Below the pieces are notes generated by a model. The model did not search any database. It was not told where the DNA came from and was given only the letters and a program-made list of their open reading frames with translations. Source: Pseudomonadota bacterium (lineage in GTDB: Bacteria; Pseudomonadota; Alphaproteobacteria; Rhizobiales; Xanthobacteraceae). From it: a DNA stretch of 32,272 nucleotides. Each line of letters opens with the position of its first letter. Position 1 is the first letter of the stretch. The translations under genes were made by a program, and so were the position numbers. Below are positions 17,014 to 26,294 of this stretch, in pieces. The stretch spans positions 1-32,272 of the forward strand of contig JAEZEU010000320.1 of NCBI GenBank assembly GCA_023432885.1. The letters are read 5' to 3'.

Positions 17014-17109
17014 TCACTGCTTCCGCCGATCCGTTCGCGCTACCACCAGGTAGGTCCACGCGAAGACCATAACGGCTGCAACAAATGACAATGCGATGAG
17101 CTTTTGCAT
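17014..17109 (-). CDS. candidate 31-residue single-helix membrane protein
   Basis: A short frame from an ATG at 17109 encodes 31 residues: a short N-terminus (MQKL), a strongly hydrophobic helix (IALSFVAAVMVFAWTYLVVA) and a basic tail (RTDRRKQ), stopping at TGA. This composition is that of a small inner-membrane protein with a positively charged cytoplasmic C-terminus. No clear Shine-Dalgarno sequence is visible, which lowers confidence. It lies alone between the kinase-USP fusion and the hybrid kinase genes, on the same strand as both. Confidence 0.35.
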   Translation of the reverse strand: MQKLIALSFVAAVMVFAWTYLVVARTDRRKQ

Positions 17110-17288
17110 CGTACGATTATGCGTTCCATCTTCGGACTTTTCCACACTGAAGCGCTGCGTAGTTGAAAATGAGCAGGAGCCGGCTCTCGCATAGTCAGCA
17201 AGACGTTACCTCTTGCGCAGAAGTTTTAAGAGTTAACCATCGTCGCGGCCGCAGCAGTTGGGTCCATTGCCGACATCACTGTCGGCCC

Positions 17289-17314
17289 TTGCTGCCGGCG
17301 GACGTGCCGGCGCA
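17289..17314 (-). terminator. possible hairpin after kinase-USP gene
   Basis: Just beyond the stop of the kinase-USP gene, TTGC(T)GCCGGC and GCCGGCGCAA form an imperfect hairpin with a 6-base loop and one bulged base. No U-tract follows on the minus strand, so termination is only a suggestion. Confidence 0.3.
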
Positions 17315-17321
17315 AGACGGC

Positions 17322-18749
17322 CTACCCGTGTCCTTCCACCTCCACCTTGCCCGCGCGTCGCGGCGGCCGCACCACCGTGACGGTGCACGGCGCTTGGCCT
17401 GCGACCTCGCCGGAGACGCTGCCGAGCAGCGAACGCGTGAGCGAGTTCTGCCGCGCGCCGAGCACGATGTGGTCGACCCGATTGATCCCGGCGAATTCAA
17501 GAATGGCGTCGGCGGGGTCGAAGGCTTCCAGCACGTGCACGGTCAGCCGGCCTTCGTCGAGCTTCAAGGGCTGCGCCCAGTGCTTCAGGGCGACCATACG
17601 GTCGACATGCTTATTGCGTCCCTCTTCGTCGAGGGTGCGATCGATGGTGAGCCGATTGAGCTTGAGTACGTTGACGCAGGCAAGGCGTGCCGACGGCAAG
17701 GTCGCCAGCACCTGCCCGGCGGTAACGCGCAACGCATCGAGCAGCCCCTCGGCGTCTTCCGTCAGATCAATGGCGACCACCACGATCGGGCTTGAATCGA
17801 GCTGGATGGCGACGCCAGACTTCGCGGTGGCCTGCATGAGGTCGGGGTTGAAGCGCCGGCGCAACACCGTCGTGAGCGGATCGCGTTGCAGCTTTTCCGA
17901 ACGTGCAGTGAGCTTGACCTGATCGGGATGGCTAAGATCGAAAGAGAGCTGAGCGGCGGTCGGATAGCGCCAAGCCGGCTCGATCTCGAGACAGCGCAGG
18001 ACGATCTCCTGCAGCCAGGGCGGATAGTCGGCCTTGAGATGGCGCGGCGGATAGGGATCACGCCACAACCTGCGCCGTACCGCGCGCATGGTCTCGGCCT
18101 CGCCGAAGGGGCGTTCGCCAGTGGTGAAGAAATAGAGCAGCACGCCGAGCGAAAACAGATCGCTGCGCGGATCGTCGCGTACGCCGGACAGCCGCTCCGG
18201 GGCCATATAGGGCGCGGTACCGTAGGGCACGCGAAACTCCTCCTGCAACAGATCGGGCAGCTGATCGTGATGCGACAAGCCGTAATCGATCAGCACGGCC
18301 TCACCGCTGTCGCGGAACATGACGCTGCTTGGCTTGACGTCGTGATGGACGACATTCTGCCGATGCAGGTCGGCGAGCGCGTCCGCGATCTTGCCGACCA
18401 GCGACCTCGCTTCCTCGTAAGGCAGCGGCAAATTGTCGAGCCGCCTGTAGAGCGTTTGCCCTGGAATGCACTCCAGCACCACATAAGCCTGCCGCGCGAA
18501 GTCGCCGGTGCCGAAGCATCGCGGCACGTGGGGGCCGGACAGCCTCGGCAGGATCATCATTTCCATCTCGAAGCTGACGATGGCGGCCGGATCCTCGCCT
18601 TCCGACACGCGCGGAATCTTCATCAGGAGCGGCGCGGCGATGTCGGGATGCGTGACGCTCCAGAGCGTCGCCATGCCGCCGGAGTGCACCTGCTCGCCGA
18701 TGACAAAACCGTCGATGATGGTGCCGGGCTCGATCTTCGACTTGGTCAT
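17322..18749 (-). CDS. Ser/Thr protein kinase fused to universal stress protein domain
   Basis: A 475-residue cytoplasmic protein. A Hanks-type kinase domain spans about 13-275: glycine loop GEQVHSGGMATLW, ATP-anchoring Lys44 (LLMKIPR), catalytic loop HHDVKPSSV (Asp137, with Lys139), metal-binding DYG in place of DFG (Asp155), and activation-segment YGTAPYMAPERL. The usual catalytic-loop Asn is Ser142. From about 320 there is a universal stress protein domain (IVVVAIDL to the end) with a C-terminal ATP-site-like motif, GARQNSLTRSLLGSVSGEV, then APCTVTVVR. The start lies 4 bases after the metallophosphoesterase stop, so the two are one transcription unit. Targets are unknown. Confidence 0.93.
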   Translation of the reverse strand: MTKSKIEPGTIIDGFVIGEQVHSGGMATLWSVTHPDIAAPLLMKIPRVSEGEDPAAIVSFEMEMMILPRLSGPHVPRCFGTGDFARQAYVVLECIPGQTLYRRLDNLPLPYEEARSLVGKIADALADLHRQNVVHHDVKPSSVMFRDSGEAVLIDYGLSHHDQLPDLLQEEFRVPYGTAPYMAPERLSGVRDDPRSDLFSLGVLLYFFTTGERPFGEAETMRAVRRRLWRDPYPPRHLKADYPPWLQEIVLRCLEIEPAWRYPTAAQLSFDLSHPDQVKLTARSEKLQRDPLTTVLRRRFNPDLMQATAKSGVAIQLDSSPIVVVAIDLTEDAEGLLDALRVTAGQVLATLPSARLACVNVLKLNRLTIDRTLDEEGRNKHVDRMVALKHWAQPLKLDEGRLTVHVLEAFDPADAILEFAGINRVDHIVLGARQNSLTRSLLGSVSGEVAGQAPCTVTVVRPPRRAGKVEVEGHG

Positions 18750-18753
18750 CGCT

Positions 18754-19494
18754 TCACCGCCCCATCAGGAGCCGGTCGGCAAGCCAGGACGGCAGGCCGT
18801 TGGCGCGGATGCGCTCGGCCGCGGCGTTCACGTCATAGGGTGCGCGGAAATACGTTATCTCGCATTTGTCCGTATCGAACATCACGAAGCAGGCGGCGGG
18901 ATTGCCGTCACGGGGCTGGCCCACCGAGCCGAGCACCGCGAGCCATTGCCGCCCGCGCAGGAGTTGGATCGGCACGCCCGTGACCGGGACGAAGCTCGTC
19001 ATCTTGGCGGTGGCCGACATCGAGTACAGCGCGGGGCGATGGATGTGACCGCAGAAGGTGACGTGCGCCGGCGTCGCGATCATGCTGCGACCAGCGTCCG
19101 CGGCATCGCGGACATAGCGCCAGCGCGGGGGATTGGAGGCCTCCGAATGCACATAGAGCCGCGTCTCCTCTTTGACCGTGTACGGAAGGCTGCCGAGGAA
19201 CTGCCGCTGTGGTGCGCTCAGGCGGCCGCGCGTCCATTCGATCGCCGCCTGGGCCTCCGCATTCATGGTTTCTGCGCTGGTCCCAATGGCATTGTCGTGA
19301 TTGCCGAGCACGACCGGCGCGCCGGAAGCCGCAAGCTCCATCACCGTACCCACGGCCCATTCGGGGTCGGCGCCATAGCCGACGATGTCACCGAGGCAGA
19401 CGAAGCGCTCCGCACCTTTTGCGCGCGCCGCGTCCAGGCATGCGGCGAAGGCCTGCCGGTTGGCGTGAATGTCGGCAAAGATGGCGAGCCGCAA
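18754..19494 (-). CDS. metallophosphoesterase (calcineurin-like)
   Basis: A 246-residue calcineurin-fold phosphoesterase with every metal-binding block: DIH (Asp8, His10), GDIVGYG (Asp36), GNHD (Asn65, His66), a central His116 and GHIH (His150, His152). The layout resembles YfcE/ApaH-like and diadenosine tetraphosphatase-related enzymes, but the substrate cannot be told. The start is TTG at 19494 with GGAGG about 5 bases upstream, so the unusual codon is well supported. The kinase-USP gene follows after 4 bases. A phosphatase and kinase in one operon suggests opposing roles, but this phosphatase type is not necessarily a protein phosphatase. Confidence 0.92.
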   Translation of the reverse strand: MRLAIFADIHANRQAFAACLDAARAKGAERFVCLGDIVGYGADPEWAVGTVMELAASGAPVVLGNHDNAIGTSAETMNAEAQAAIEWTRGRLSAPQRQFLGSLPYTVKEETRLYVHSEASNPPRWRYVRDAADAGRSMIATPAHVTFCGHIHRPALYSMSATAKMTSFVPVTGVPIQLLRGRQWLAVLGSVGQPRDGNPAACFVMFDTDKCEITYFRAPYDVNAAAERIRANGLPSWLADRLLMGR

Positions 19495-19576
19495 GCTTTC
19501 CTCCGCAGCAAAATCTATCAGGCCCGGCTCGGGCCGGCCTGATGGATATCAAAGTATGCGGAAAATGCGGACGGCT

Positions 19577-20173
19577 CTAGCGCTTGCGCGGCGCCTCGAG
19601 GCCCTTGAGTAACAGGGCGATCAGTGCGTCGATCCGCGCCGGCTTGGCCGGATCGCTCCATTCGTCGCAATGGGCGGGATGGTGATAGCGGACGGTGGCG
19701 TCGAACACCGCGAGCGCGGCCGACTTGACGTCGGCGGCCTGAAAGGCGCCCTGCTTCACGCCGTCGGAAATGATTTGCCCGACCTGCTCGACCAGGCGTT
19801 CCCTGTGCGCCTTCACCGCCTCGCAGGCCTCCCGCGCCAGCGCCAGATAAGTCGCGAACATCTCGGGATCGTCGCAGACTTTCCTGTACTTGATGTCGAT
19901 CATCGTGCGCAGCCACTTCTCCAGCCGCGCCGGCGCCGGGCCGGTCGCCTCCGCGATCTTCTGCAACGGCGCATTGGCGCGATCGAGCCAGCGCTTGGCC
20001 ACCGCCTCACGCAGCGAAGCCTTGCTCGGAAAATGGCGGTAAACACTGCCGTGGCTCACGTCGAGCGCGCGCGCAACATCGACGACCGTGGCCTTGGCCA
20101 GCCCATAGCGGCGCAAGACCTCCTCGGTCGCTTCGAGAATCCGCTCCGGAGTCAAAACGACAACTTCGTTCAT
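19577..20173 (-). CDS. TetR-family transcriptional regulator
   Basis: A 198-residue TetR/AcrR-type repressor. The N-terminal HTH lies at about 10-56, with ILEATEEVLRRYG, TVVDVARALDVSHGSVYRHF and SKASLREAVAKRWL. The C-terminal domain, helical and of the TetR_C ligand-binding type, has YRKVCDDPEMFATYLALAREA. AAGGAG lies 6 bases before the ATG at 20173. A 33-codon ORF ends 35 bases upstream on the same strand, and a 24-bp palindrome further upstream probably is its operator. The usual targets of such regulators, efflux pumps or dehydrogenases, are not adjacent here; the inducer is unknown. Confidence 0.94.
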   Translation of the reverse strand: MNEVVVLTPERILEATEEVLRRYGLAKATVVDVARALDVSHGSVYRHFPSKASLREAVAKRWLDRANAPLQKIAEATGPAPARLEKWLRTMIDIKYRKVCDDPEMFATYLALAREACEAVKAHRERLVEQVGQIISDGVKQGAFQAADVKSAALAVFDATVRYHHPAHCDEWSDPAKPARIDALIALLLKGLEAPRKR

Positions 20174-20208
20174 ACAAAGCTCCTTTGCGTCCCTGCCGGA
20201 TCGGCGGC

Positions 20209-20310
20209 TTAACGGGCGAGCTTCCCCGCCTTCGCCTCGAGATGGCGGGCCACCACCCGGTTGATCCAGACCTGGAATTGAGCGGCTAGATGGAGAATTT
20301 CAGTGGTCAT
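20209..20310 (-). CDS. candidate 33-residue small protein ahead of tetR gene
   Basis: A 33-codon frame (MTTEILHLAAQFQVWINR, then a basic tail) starts at an ATG with GAGG about 10 bases upstream and ends at TAA, 35 bases before the TetR gene. It is predicted to form an amphipathic helix followed by a Lys/Arg-rich C-terminus. Its codons look like those of the neighbours. It lies downstream of the predicted promoter/operator and on the same strand as the regulator, so co-transcription is likely. I do not recognise a family. Confidence 0.5.
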   Translation of the reverse strand: MTTEILHLAAQFQVWINRVVARHLEAKAGKLAR

Positions 20311-20432
20311 CGTCGTAAATCCTCAAGTTCTTGGGATTGCCGCCATTACGGCTGGTCAACCCGCGCGGCGCCCGCGTCCCTTGCTTTTCTTGGCATGGCC
20401 CTCTTCGGCACCATGCTCGGGCGTCGAGAATG

Positions 20433-20472
20433 CATATAGCATCTTGCGCTGACAGATTTCAATATCTGTCAG
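20433..20472 (-). promoter_or_regulatory. TetR operator and overlapping promoter
   Basis: CTGACAGAT (20449-20457) and ATCTGTCAG (20464-20472) form a perfect 9-bp inverted repeat around a 6-base centre, a form typical of TetR operators. On the minus strand, TTGAAA (20457-20462) and TATATG (20433-20438), spaced by 18 bases, make a promoter whose -35 box lies inside the palindrome. Binding here would repress the small ORF and tetR genes, i.e. autoregulation (inference). Confidence 0.65.
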
Positions 20473-20522
20473 TCACACTTCTGTGAATTTGACCGTCGCA
20501 GGATCGCGTCTGCCGGCCGCCT

Positions 20523-21134
20523 CTACTGCTGTACTGCATCCTTGGGGGGCATCCGGGGCGGCGCCAGCGGAGTGAAAACCGCTCCCTGGCCGCCTGGCGG
20601 CGGCGCCATGAACTCGCCTGTCGTGGAATCGCCGCCGCTCGTCTCAAGGATCGTCTTCGGCGTGATGTATTCCCTGACCAGATCCATGATGGTCCCGTCG
20701 CCACCGCCAAAATCCGCGGCGCGCCCGCCCTGCGGACGCCCTGCCTTGATCTCGTTCTCCGCGGCGTGCGTCTTCCCGGCCAACGCCGCGTCATAGGGAA
20801 CGCGGAAAGCACGGGGAATTGCGCTTGGCCGGTTGTCCTGATCAAGCTCCTCGACCCAGAGGTAAATCGAGCCCGGGTCGCCCTCGAGCGAATGCGGTTC
20901 GACGATCCGCGCCGACAACAGTTTGAAAGACACGGGCAGTGTGTCGGTCGTGGCCCAACCGAGCAGCCCGCGCATCCCGCTGAAGCTGATCACATAGAAC
21001 GCGCTAGTCAGGACGACAGCGATGGCCTTCAGCGACCAATGCAGGCGTGCATACACCAGCACGATCAGGAGGAGCGCGCCGATCACGGCATAGGCAACCG
21101 CCAGGGCAACGATGACCCATTGCAGACTACTCAC
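20523..21134 (-). CDS. two-helix membrane protein, third gene of stator-like operon
   Basis: A 203-residue protein with two N-terminal transmembrane helices (about 4-29 and 34-56), then a soluble domain of about 140 residues (SFKLLSARIVEPHSLEGD, YLWVEELDQDN) and a Pro/Gly-rich C-terminal tail. I recognise no domain. The start is GTG at 21134, which overlaps the stop of the preceding gene by 8 bases (GTGAGTAG) and has GAGG about 7 bases upstream. The overlap shows translational coupling with the DUF2135-like gene and the MotA/ExbB-like gene, so the three products probably act together in the membrane. Confidence 0.8.
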   Translation of the reverse strand: MSSLQWVIVALAVAYAVIGALLLIVLVYARLHWSLKAIAVVLTSAFYVISFSGMRGLLGWATTDTLPVSFKLLSARIVEPHSLEGDPGSIYLWVEELDQDNRPSAIPRAFRVPYDAALAGKTHAAENEIKAGRPQGGRAADFGGGDGTIMDLVREYITPKTILETSGGDSTTGEFMAPPPGGQGAVFTPLAPPRMPPKDAVQQ

Positions 21135-21798
21135 GGCGAATCCTCACACCCGTCTTCGGGTCGAGGTCGGCGCCGTTGGCGCGCACGTTACGGAACGTCT
21201 CCATAAGCGATTTCGGCCGCTGATGAACGTCGATGACCCTGCCCTCGGCATCGAGGCGAAACCGCACCGCGGTCTTCTCGTCGCCGGTATGATCGAGTGT
21301 CAGCTTGTTGTCGAAGATCACCTGCGCCGTCGGATTGAGCTTCTGCACCTTCACACTGGCCTGGACGGGTTCACCGGTGGTCGCCTGGAAGTGGGAGATA
21401 TTGACCGTGTATTCGCCGTCAAGGATGCCGCGCACGGTGACGATCTCCTCGCGGATTGGCGAGGCGATTTTCTTGCCGTTTACCACGATGAAGTCGTTAG
21501 CTCCGCCGCGATCATCTCGGTCAAGCGTCAGGAAGCCGGCTTCGCGATGCCGATACCAGGCGATGTTTCCGGCAGGATCCTGCACAAACAGATCAAGATC
21601 GTCGGGGTGTTTGTCCGGCCAATCCATCGTGATGATGAACTCGGCCTTGGAATCGATCTTGCCCTCCTTGGAATGGGGAGAGACGGCGAGAAGCGCCAGG
21701 AAGAACAGGAAAGCGATCACCTGCAGCGCCTTGAACAGCATCACGCCGAGCGGATCGAAATTCTCATCCCGCGGGTAGAGGCCGAAATCATCCAGCAT
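21127..21798 (-). CDS. single-helix membrane protein with DUF2135-like domain
   Basis: A 223-residue protein: a short cytoplasmic N-terminus (MLDDFGLYPRDENFDPLG), one transmembrane helix at about 18-39, and an extracytoplasmic domain. That domain contains DDLDLFVQDPAGN at about 66-78 and a TLDRDDRGGAND segment, a pattern like the DUF2135/YfaP beta-sandwich (DLDLHV.dP.G...DxD). The one-helix topology resembles ExbD, TolR and MotB, but the conserved membrane Asp and the usual periplasmic domains are not apparent. The ATG at 21798 overlaps the channel gene stop by 11 bases and is preferred to an earlier ATG. Role unknown; a stator partner is the leading idea (inference). Confidence 0.75.
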   Translation of the reverse strand: MLDDFGLYPRDENFDPLGVMLFKALQVIAFLFFLALLAVSPHSKEGKIDSKAEFIITMDWPDKHPDDLDLFVQDPAGNIAWYRHREAGFLTLDRDDRGGANDFIVVNGKKIASPIREEIVTVRGILDGEYTVNISHFQATTGEPVQASVKVQKLNPTAQVIFDNKLTLDHTGDEKTAVRFRLDAEGRVIDVHQRPKSLMETFRNVRANGADLDPKTGVRIRRE

Positions 21799-22549
21799 GG
21801 CGGCGTTCCAAGGCCGGTGTGACATGCGTCTCGGTCAGCATGACGGCATCGGAAAACACCCGCTGGGTCGCGGCATCGAGCATGTAGTATTGTATCCTGA
21901 CCAGGATCGATCCGATCAGGCCGGCCAGCGTTGTGTACATTGCGACCGCCATGCCGTCGCTCATCAGCCCCATCGACGTTTTCATCGCAGCCGTGTCGGC
22001 GGCATCGAGGGTTGCGATCGGCGCGAGCATGATGATGAAGCCGATGATGGTTCCGAGCAGCCCGAGCTTCATCAGCGTGTCCGAGACGAAGGTGCCGAAG
22101 CCGTTGGAACCACGGAGGCGGTCGGCCAGCGTGCGCAATAGCAGCGTCTGATCGATGCGGCCGGCGGCTTGCGCCTTGGCCTTTTCCAACAGGCTGCGGA
22201 TGTGATCCGTCACCAGCCCGCGCGGCAGGCCGTGGGCATCGGCCTCGAGCACCCTCGCGGCGTCAGGCCCGGTCAGGACGGCGCGGCAGCCTCGTGCGAC
22301 CTCGCCTTCGCGCGCAATCGCGCGCGTCCGCCAGAAGCAATGGACGCAAGTGACAACGTAGAGAACGGCAATGACGCTGGAAATGTAGGTGCGGTCGGAG
22401 CTGACCATGAGTTGGATCAACCCGTAACGCCACAGCAAGACAGCCGCGAAGATTGAAAGACCGGTGAAGATCATCCATATCAGCAGGACGTCGCGCTCCC
22501 GTGGGTCCGGGCCGGCTGGTGAGCTCGCTTCTCCGGCCATGGCGCTCAT
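21788..22549 (-). CDS. MotA/TolQ/ExbB-like proton channel family protein
   Basis: A 253-residue protein with four transmembrane segments at about 21-43, 56-73, 161-178 and 199-218. The last two hold the family signature, LMKLGLLGTIIGFIIMLAPI and MAVAMYTTLAGLIGSILV, with the large cytoplasmic loop between helices 2 and 3. These proteins form pentameric channels whose proton flow drives movement of a partner in the membrane. No MotB, ExbD or TolR gene is next to it; instead two unusual membrane proteins follow with overlapping genes. The start is uncertain: ATG at 22549 with GGAG 10 bases upstream, or ATG at 22576. It is divergent from a histidine kinase gene. Confidence 0.85.
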   Translation of the reverse strand: MSAMAGEASSPAGPDPRERDVLLIWMIFTGLSIFAAVLLWRYGLIQLMVSSDRTYISSVIAVLYVVTCVHCFWRTRAIAREGEVARGCRAVLTGPDAARVLEADAHGLPRGLVTDHIRSLLEKAKAQAAGRIDQTLLLRTLADRLRGSNGFGTFVSDTLMKLGLLGTIIGFIIMLAPIATLDAADTAAMKTSMGLMSDGMAVAMYTTLAGLIGSILVRIQYYMLDAATQRVFSDAVMLTETHVTPALERRHAG

Positions 22550-22757
22550 GCTGTGCTCGCTCCATGCGGCAACCATTCCATGGCCCTGCCTGCGCAAGAC
22601 CAATGTCACTCGTTAGATCAGAGGCGGTCGGTGCCGTCCAAAGACATCTGCCCGAACATTGTTGGGCAATTTTCCCGATCTCCCTCCCCTTGGCGGTCTT
22701 TGCAATTGGCTAACAATGGCGCTGCTGCTACGCTCGACCAAGTTGTGAGGTTTTCGC

Positions 22758-24128
22758 ATGCGCCTCGTGCTCCAACTGGTCGCCCGCGTGCTCATCATCG
22801 TCGCCCTGTGCCTGGGAGCGGCGACCGTCTGGGCCACGATCGATGCGCATCGCAGTGTCGATCGCGCGACCGCAGCGTCGGCAGAGCGTGTTGCGGCGGC
22901 GCTGGAGGCGCTCTACTGGCGTGAATTGCTGTTGCGCGGCAACAGGATGCGCGACCAACTTCTGCCAACCCCTGAATGGCGCACCATCGAGACGATGAAA
23001 TTGATCTCGCCGGGCATTTGCGTCCAGTTCGAGCCCAAGGGCGCGTTCGAGCAGCCGCTGTGCGGCCGGAGCAAGGGAATCGGCCGGACGCCCCCTGCTT
23101 GGTTCGCCGCCGCAGCGCAGATAGCCCTTGGCAGCCACGAGGCGGTGTCGAGGCCGATCAGCGCCCGCTCCGTGTCAGCGGGAACCGTCGCGGCCATTGC
23201 AGATCCGGACGCGGCAATCGCACTGGCTTGGCAGCACATCCTGGACAACATCCATGTTGCGTTGCTGATGGCGGTGGCTATTGCGCTGCTCGCCTCGCTG
23301 GCCATCGCGCACACGCTGGCGCCCGCGCAGCAGATCGTCTCGGCGCTGCAGCGGATGGCGCAGGGTCAATACCGGACAGCCTTGCCGCGTTTTCGATCGA
23401 TGGAACTCGGCATGATCGGGCAAGCCGTCGGCGATCTCGGCGACCGCCTCGCGCAAGCCAGGGACGAGCGCGCAGCCCTGACGAGACGCCTGCTCGATAT
23501 CCGCGACGACGAGCGGCGCGCACTCGCCCGCGAATTGCACGACGAGTTTGGACAGAACCTCACGGCAATCCTGGCCTTCGCCAACACGATCGAGGCGGCC
23601 GGCGCCAGCCGAACCGGCAAGGATGACGTCGCGCAGGATGCGCGGATGATTTCGCAGGCTACGCGCCGTATCATGGCCTGCCTGCGCGATACGCTGAACC
23701 GCCTGCGCCATCCGCCAGCAGAGGAAATTGGCCTTGAGGCAAGCCTGGTCGACCTCGTCGACAGCTGGCGATCGCGGGCCGCAACGCAGCCACTGATCCA
23801 GCTCGATCTGCAGGGCGACCTCGCCGATATCAGCGGCACGGTTGCGGCGACGGCCTACCGGGTCGCCCAGGAATGCCTGACCAACGCGCTGCGCCACAGC
23901 GACGCGCGCGAGATCGTGCTCAGGATCGAGCGGCGGACCGGGCCTGAAAACGCGCTGCTTGTCCGTGTCGAGGATGATGGCGGCGGCGATGCGGCTAAGG
24001 TGGAGCAGTCCGCGGGTTTCGGCCTCACCGGCGTCAGCGAACGCGTGGCCGCGCTCGGCGGCTCGCTTTCGATTGCGCGCGCCCGGCGCGGGCTCAGCGT
24101 CGCCGCGACAATACCGCTCGCCGCTTGA
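22758..24128 (+). CDS. NarL-type sensor histidine kinase (HisKA_3)
   Basis: A 456-residue membrane kinase: transmembrane helix 1 at about 7-29, a periplasmic sensor region of about 130 residues, helix 2 at about 165-187, a HAMP-like linker, then a HisKA_3 domain with phospho-acceptor His261 (ELHDEFGQ). The HATPase_c has ECLTNALRHS (N box), VEDDGGG and GFGLTGVSERV. GAGG lies about 7 bases before the ATG at 22758. The stop overlaps the start region of the LuxR-type response regulator gene, so they form a cognate pair. The periplasmic domain has no recognisable ligand family. It is divergent from the stator-like operon, a possible target (inference). Confidence 0.93.
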   Translation: MRLVLQLVARVLIIVALCLGAATVWATIDAHRSVDRATAASAERVAAALEALYWRELLLRGNRMRDQLLPTPEWRTIETMKLISPGICVQFEPKGAFEQPLCGRSKGIGRTPPAWFAAAAQIALGSHEAVSRPISARSVSAGTVAAIADPDAAIALAWQHILDNIHVALLMAVAIALLASLAIAHTLAPAQQIVSALQRMAQGQYRTALPRFRSMELGMIGQAVGDLGDRLAQARDERAALTRRLLDIRDDERRALARELHDEFGQNLTAILAFANTIEAAGASRTGKDDVAQDARMISQATRRIMACLRDTLNRLRHPPAEEIGLEASLVDLVDSWRSRAATQPLIQLDLQGDLADISGTVAATAYRVAQECLTNALRHSDAREIVLRIERRTGPENALLVRVEDDGGGDAAKVEQSAGFGLTGVSERVAALGGSLSIARARRGLSVAATIPLAA

Positions 24129-24133
24129 CGCGG

Positions 24134-24790
24134 ATGGCGACCGCGTCGAAGACAAGTTGCATCACGATCCTGCTGGTCGACGACCATCCCGTCGTCCGTC
24201 AAGGCTATCGGCGCGTGCTCGAGCACCAGGACGATCTCCGCGTCGTCGCCGAGGCCGACAATGCAGCCAACGCCTATCGGGCATTCAAGACACATAGTCC
24301 CGATGTCGTGGTGATGGACATCTCGATGCCGGGCGCGAGCGGGCTGGAGGCCATCAGGAACATCCGTGCGCGTAGCTCCGATGCCCGCATTCTCGTGTTC
24401 AGCATGCATAGCGAGCCGGCGCTGGTGAAGGCAGCATTCGGCGCCGGCGCCAGCGGCTTCGTCAGCAAGGGCAGCGAGCCAGCCGAACTGATCCGGGCGA
24501 TCCGGTCCCTTGCCCGCGGCGAACCTGCGATCAGCGACGACATCGCCCGCGTGCTCGCCATGGAAAGCCTGACGCCGACCAGATCGGCCCTCGACCAGCT
24601 GGGCGAACGCGAGGTCGAGATCCTGCGCCAACTCGCGGCTGGCGCGACCAAGGAGCAGATCGCAGCAAACCTCAACCTCAGCACCAAGACCGTTCAGAAT
24701 TACCACTATCTAATCAAGGCCAAGACTGGCATGCGGACCGATGCCCAACTCGTTCGCCTGGCCGTCGAGTGCGGGCTGACCAACCTTTAG
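24134..24790 (+). CDS. LuxR/NarL-type response regulator
   Basis: A 218-residue response regulator. The receiver domain has an acidic pair in LLVDDHP, phospho-acceptor Asp62 (VVVMDISMPG) and FSMHSE/GFVSKGS near its end, with Lys in place. The C-terminal LuxR-type HTH lies at about 155-210 (LGEREVEILRQLAAGAT, IAANLNLSTKTVQNYHYLI). The ATG at 24134 is chosen; a TTG at 24125 that overlaps the kinase stop (TTGA) would add three residues, and neither has a strong ribosome binding site. Partner of the upstream HisKA_3 kinase; target promoters unknown. Confidence 0.93.
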   Translation: MATASKTSCITILLVDDHPVVRQGYRRVLEHQDDLRVVAEADNAANAYRAFKTHSPDVVVMDISMPGASGLEAIRNIRARSSDARILVFSMHSEPALVKAAFGAGASGFVSKGSEPAELIRAIRSLARGEPAISDDIARVLAMESLTPTRSALDQLGEREVEILRQLAAGATKEQIAANLNLSTKTVQNYHYLIKAKTGMRTDAQLVRLAVECGLTNL

Positions 24791-24986
24791 AAACTCCGCC
24801 CCAGCCCTCCGCCGCAGGCGAGAGAGGAAGCCCGATCCATAATTACCCGCTCCCGGATAGCCCGGTTTTCCCTCTCCAATCCCCCCGTTTGGGTGGCCTC
24901 CCCCCGCACGATTTGCTAAAGCGCGGCGTAAAAACAAATCGGCCGGGAGCGCCCCTCGCGCCCCGCCCTGCCCGTCTGGAGTTTCG

Positions 24987-26294
<1,308 letters not shown>

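Noticed and set aside
16674..17072. 132-codon plus-strand frame in the gap before the hybrid kinase
   Set aside because: Its composition is dominated by Arg, Pro and Ser without a domain, and it has no ribosome binding site.
20356..20442. 28-codon minus-strand frame between the TetR operator and the 33-codon ORF
   Set aside because: Its ATG lies upstream of or inside the predicted -10 box, so the transcript would not include it, and no ribosome binding site is seen.
20523..22549. Zorya-type anti-phage system suggested by the MotA-like gene
   Set aside because: No ZorB-like OmpA-domain protein, helicase or nuclease gene is nearby.
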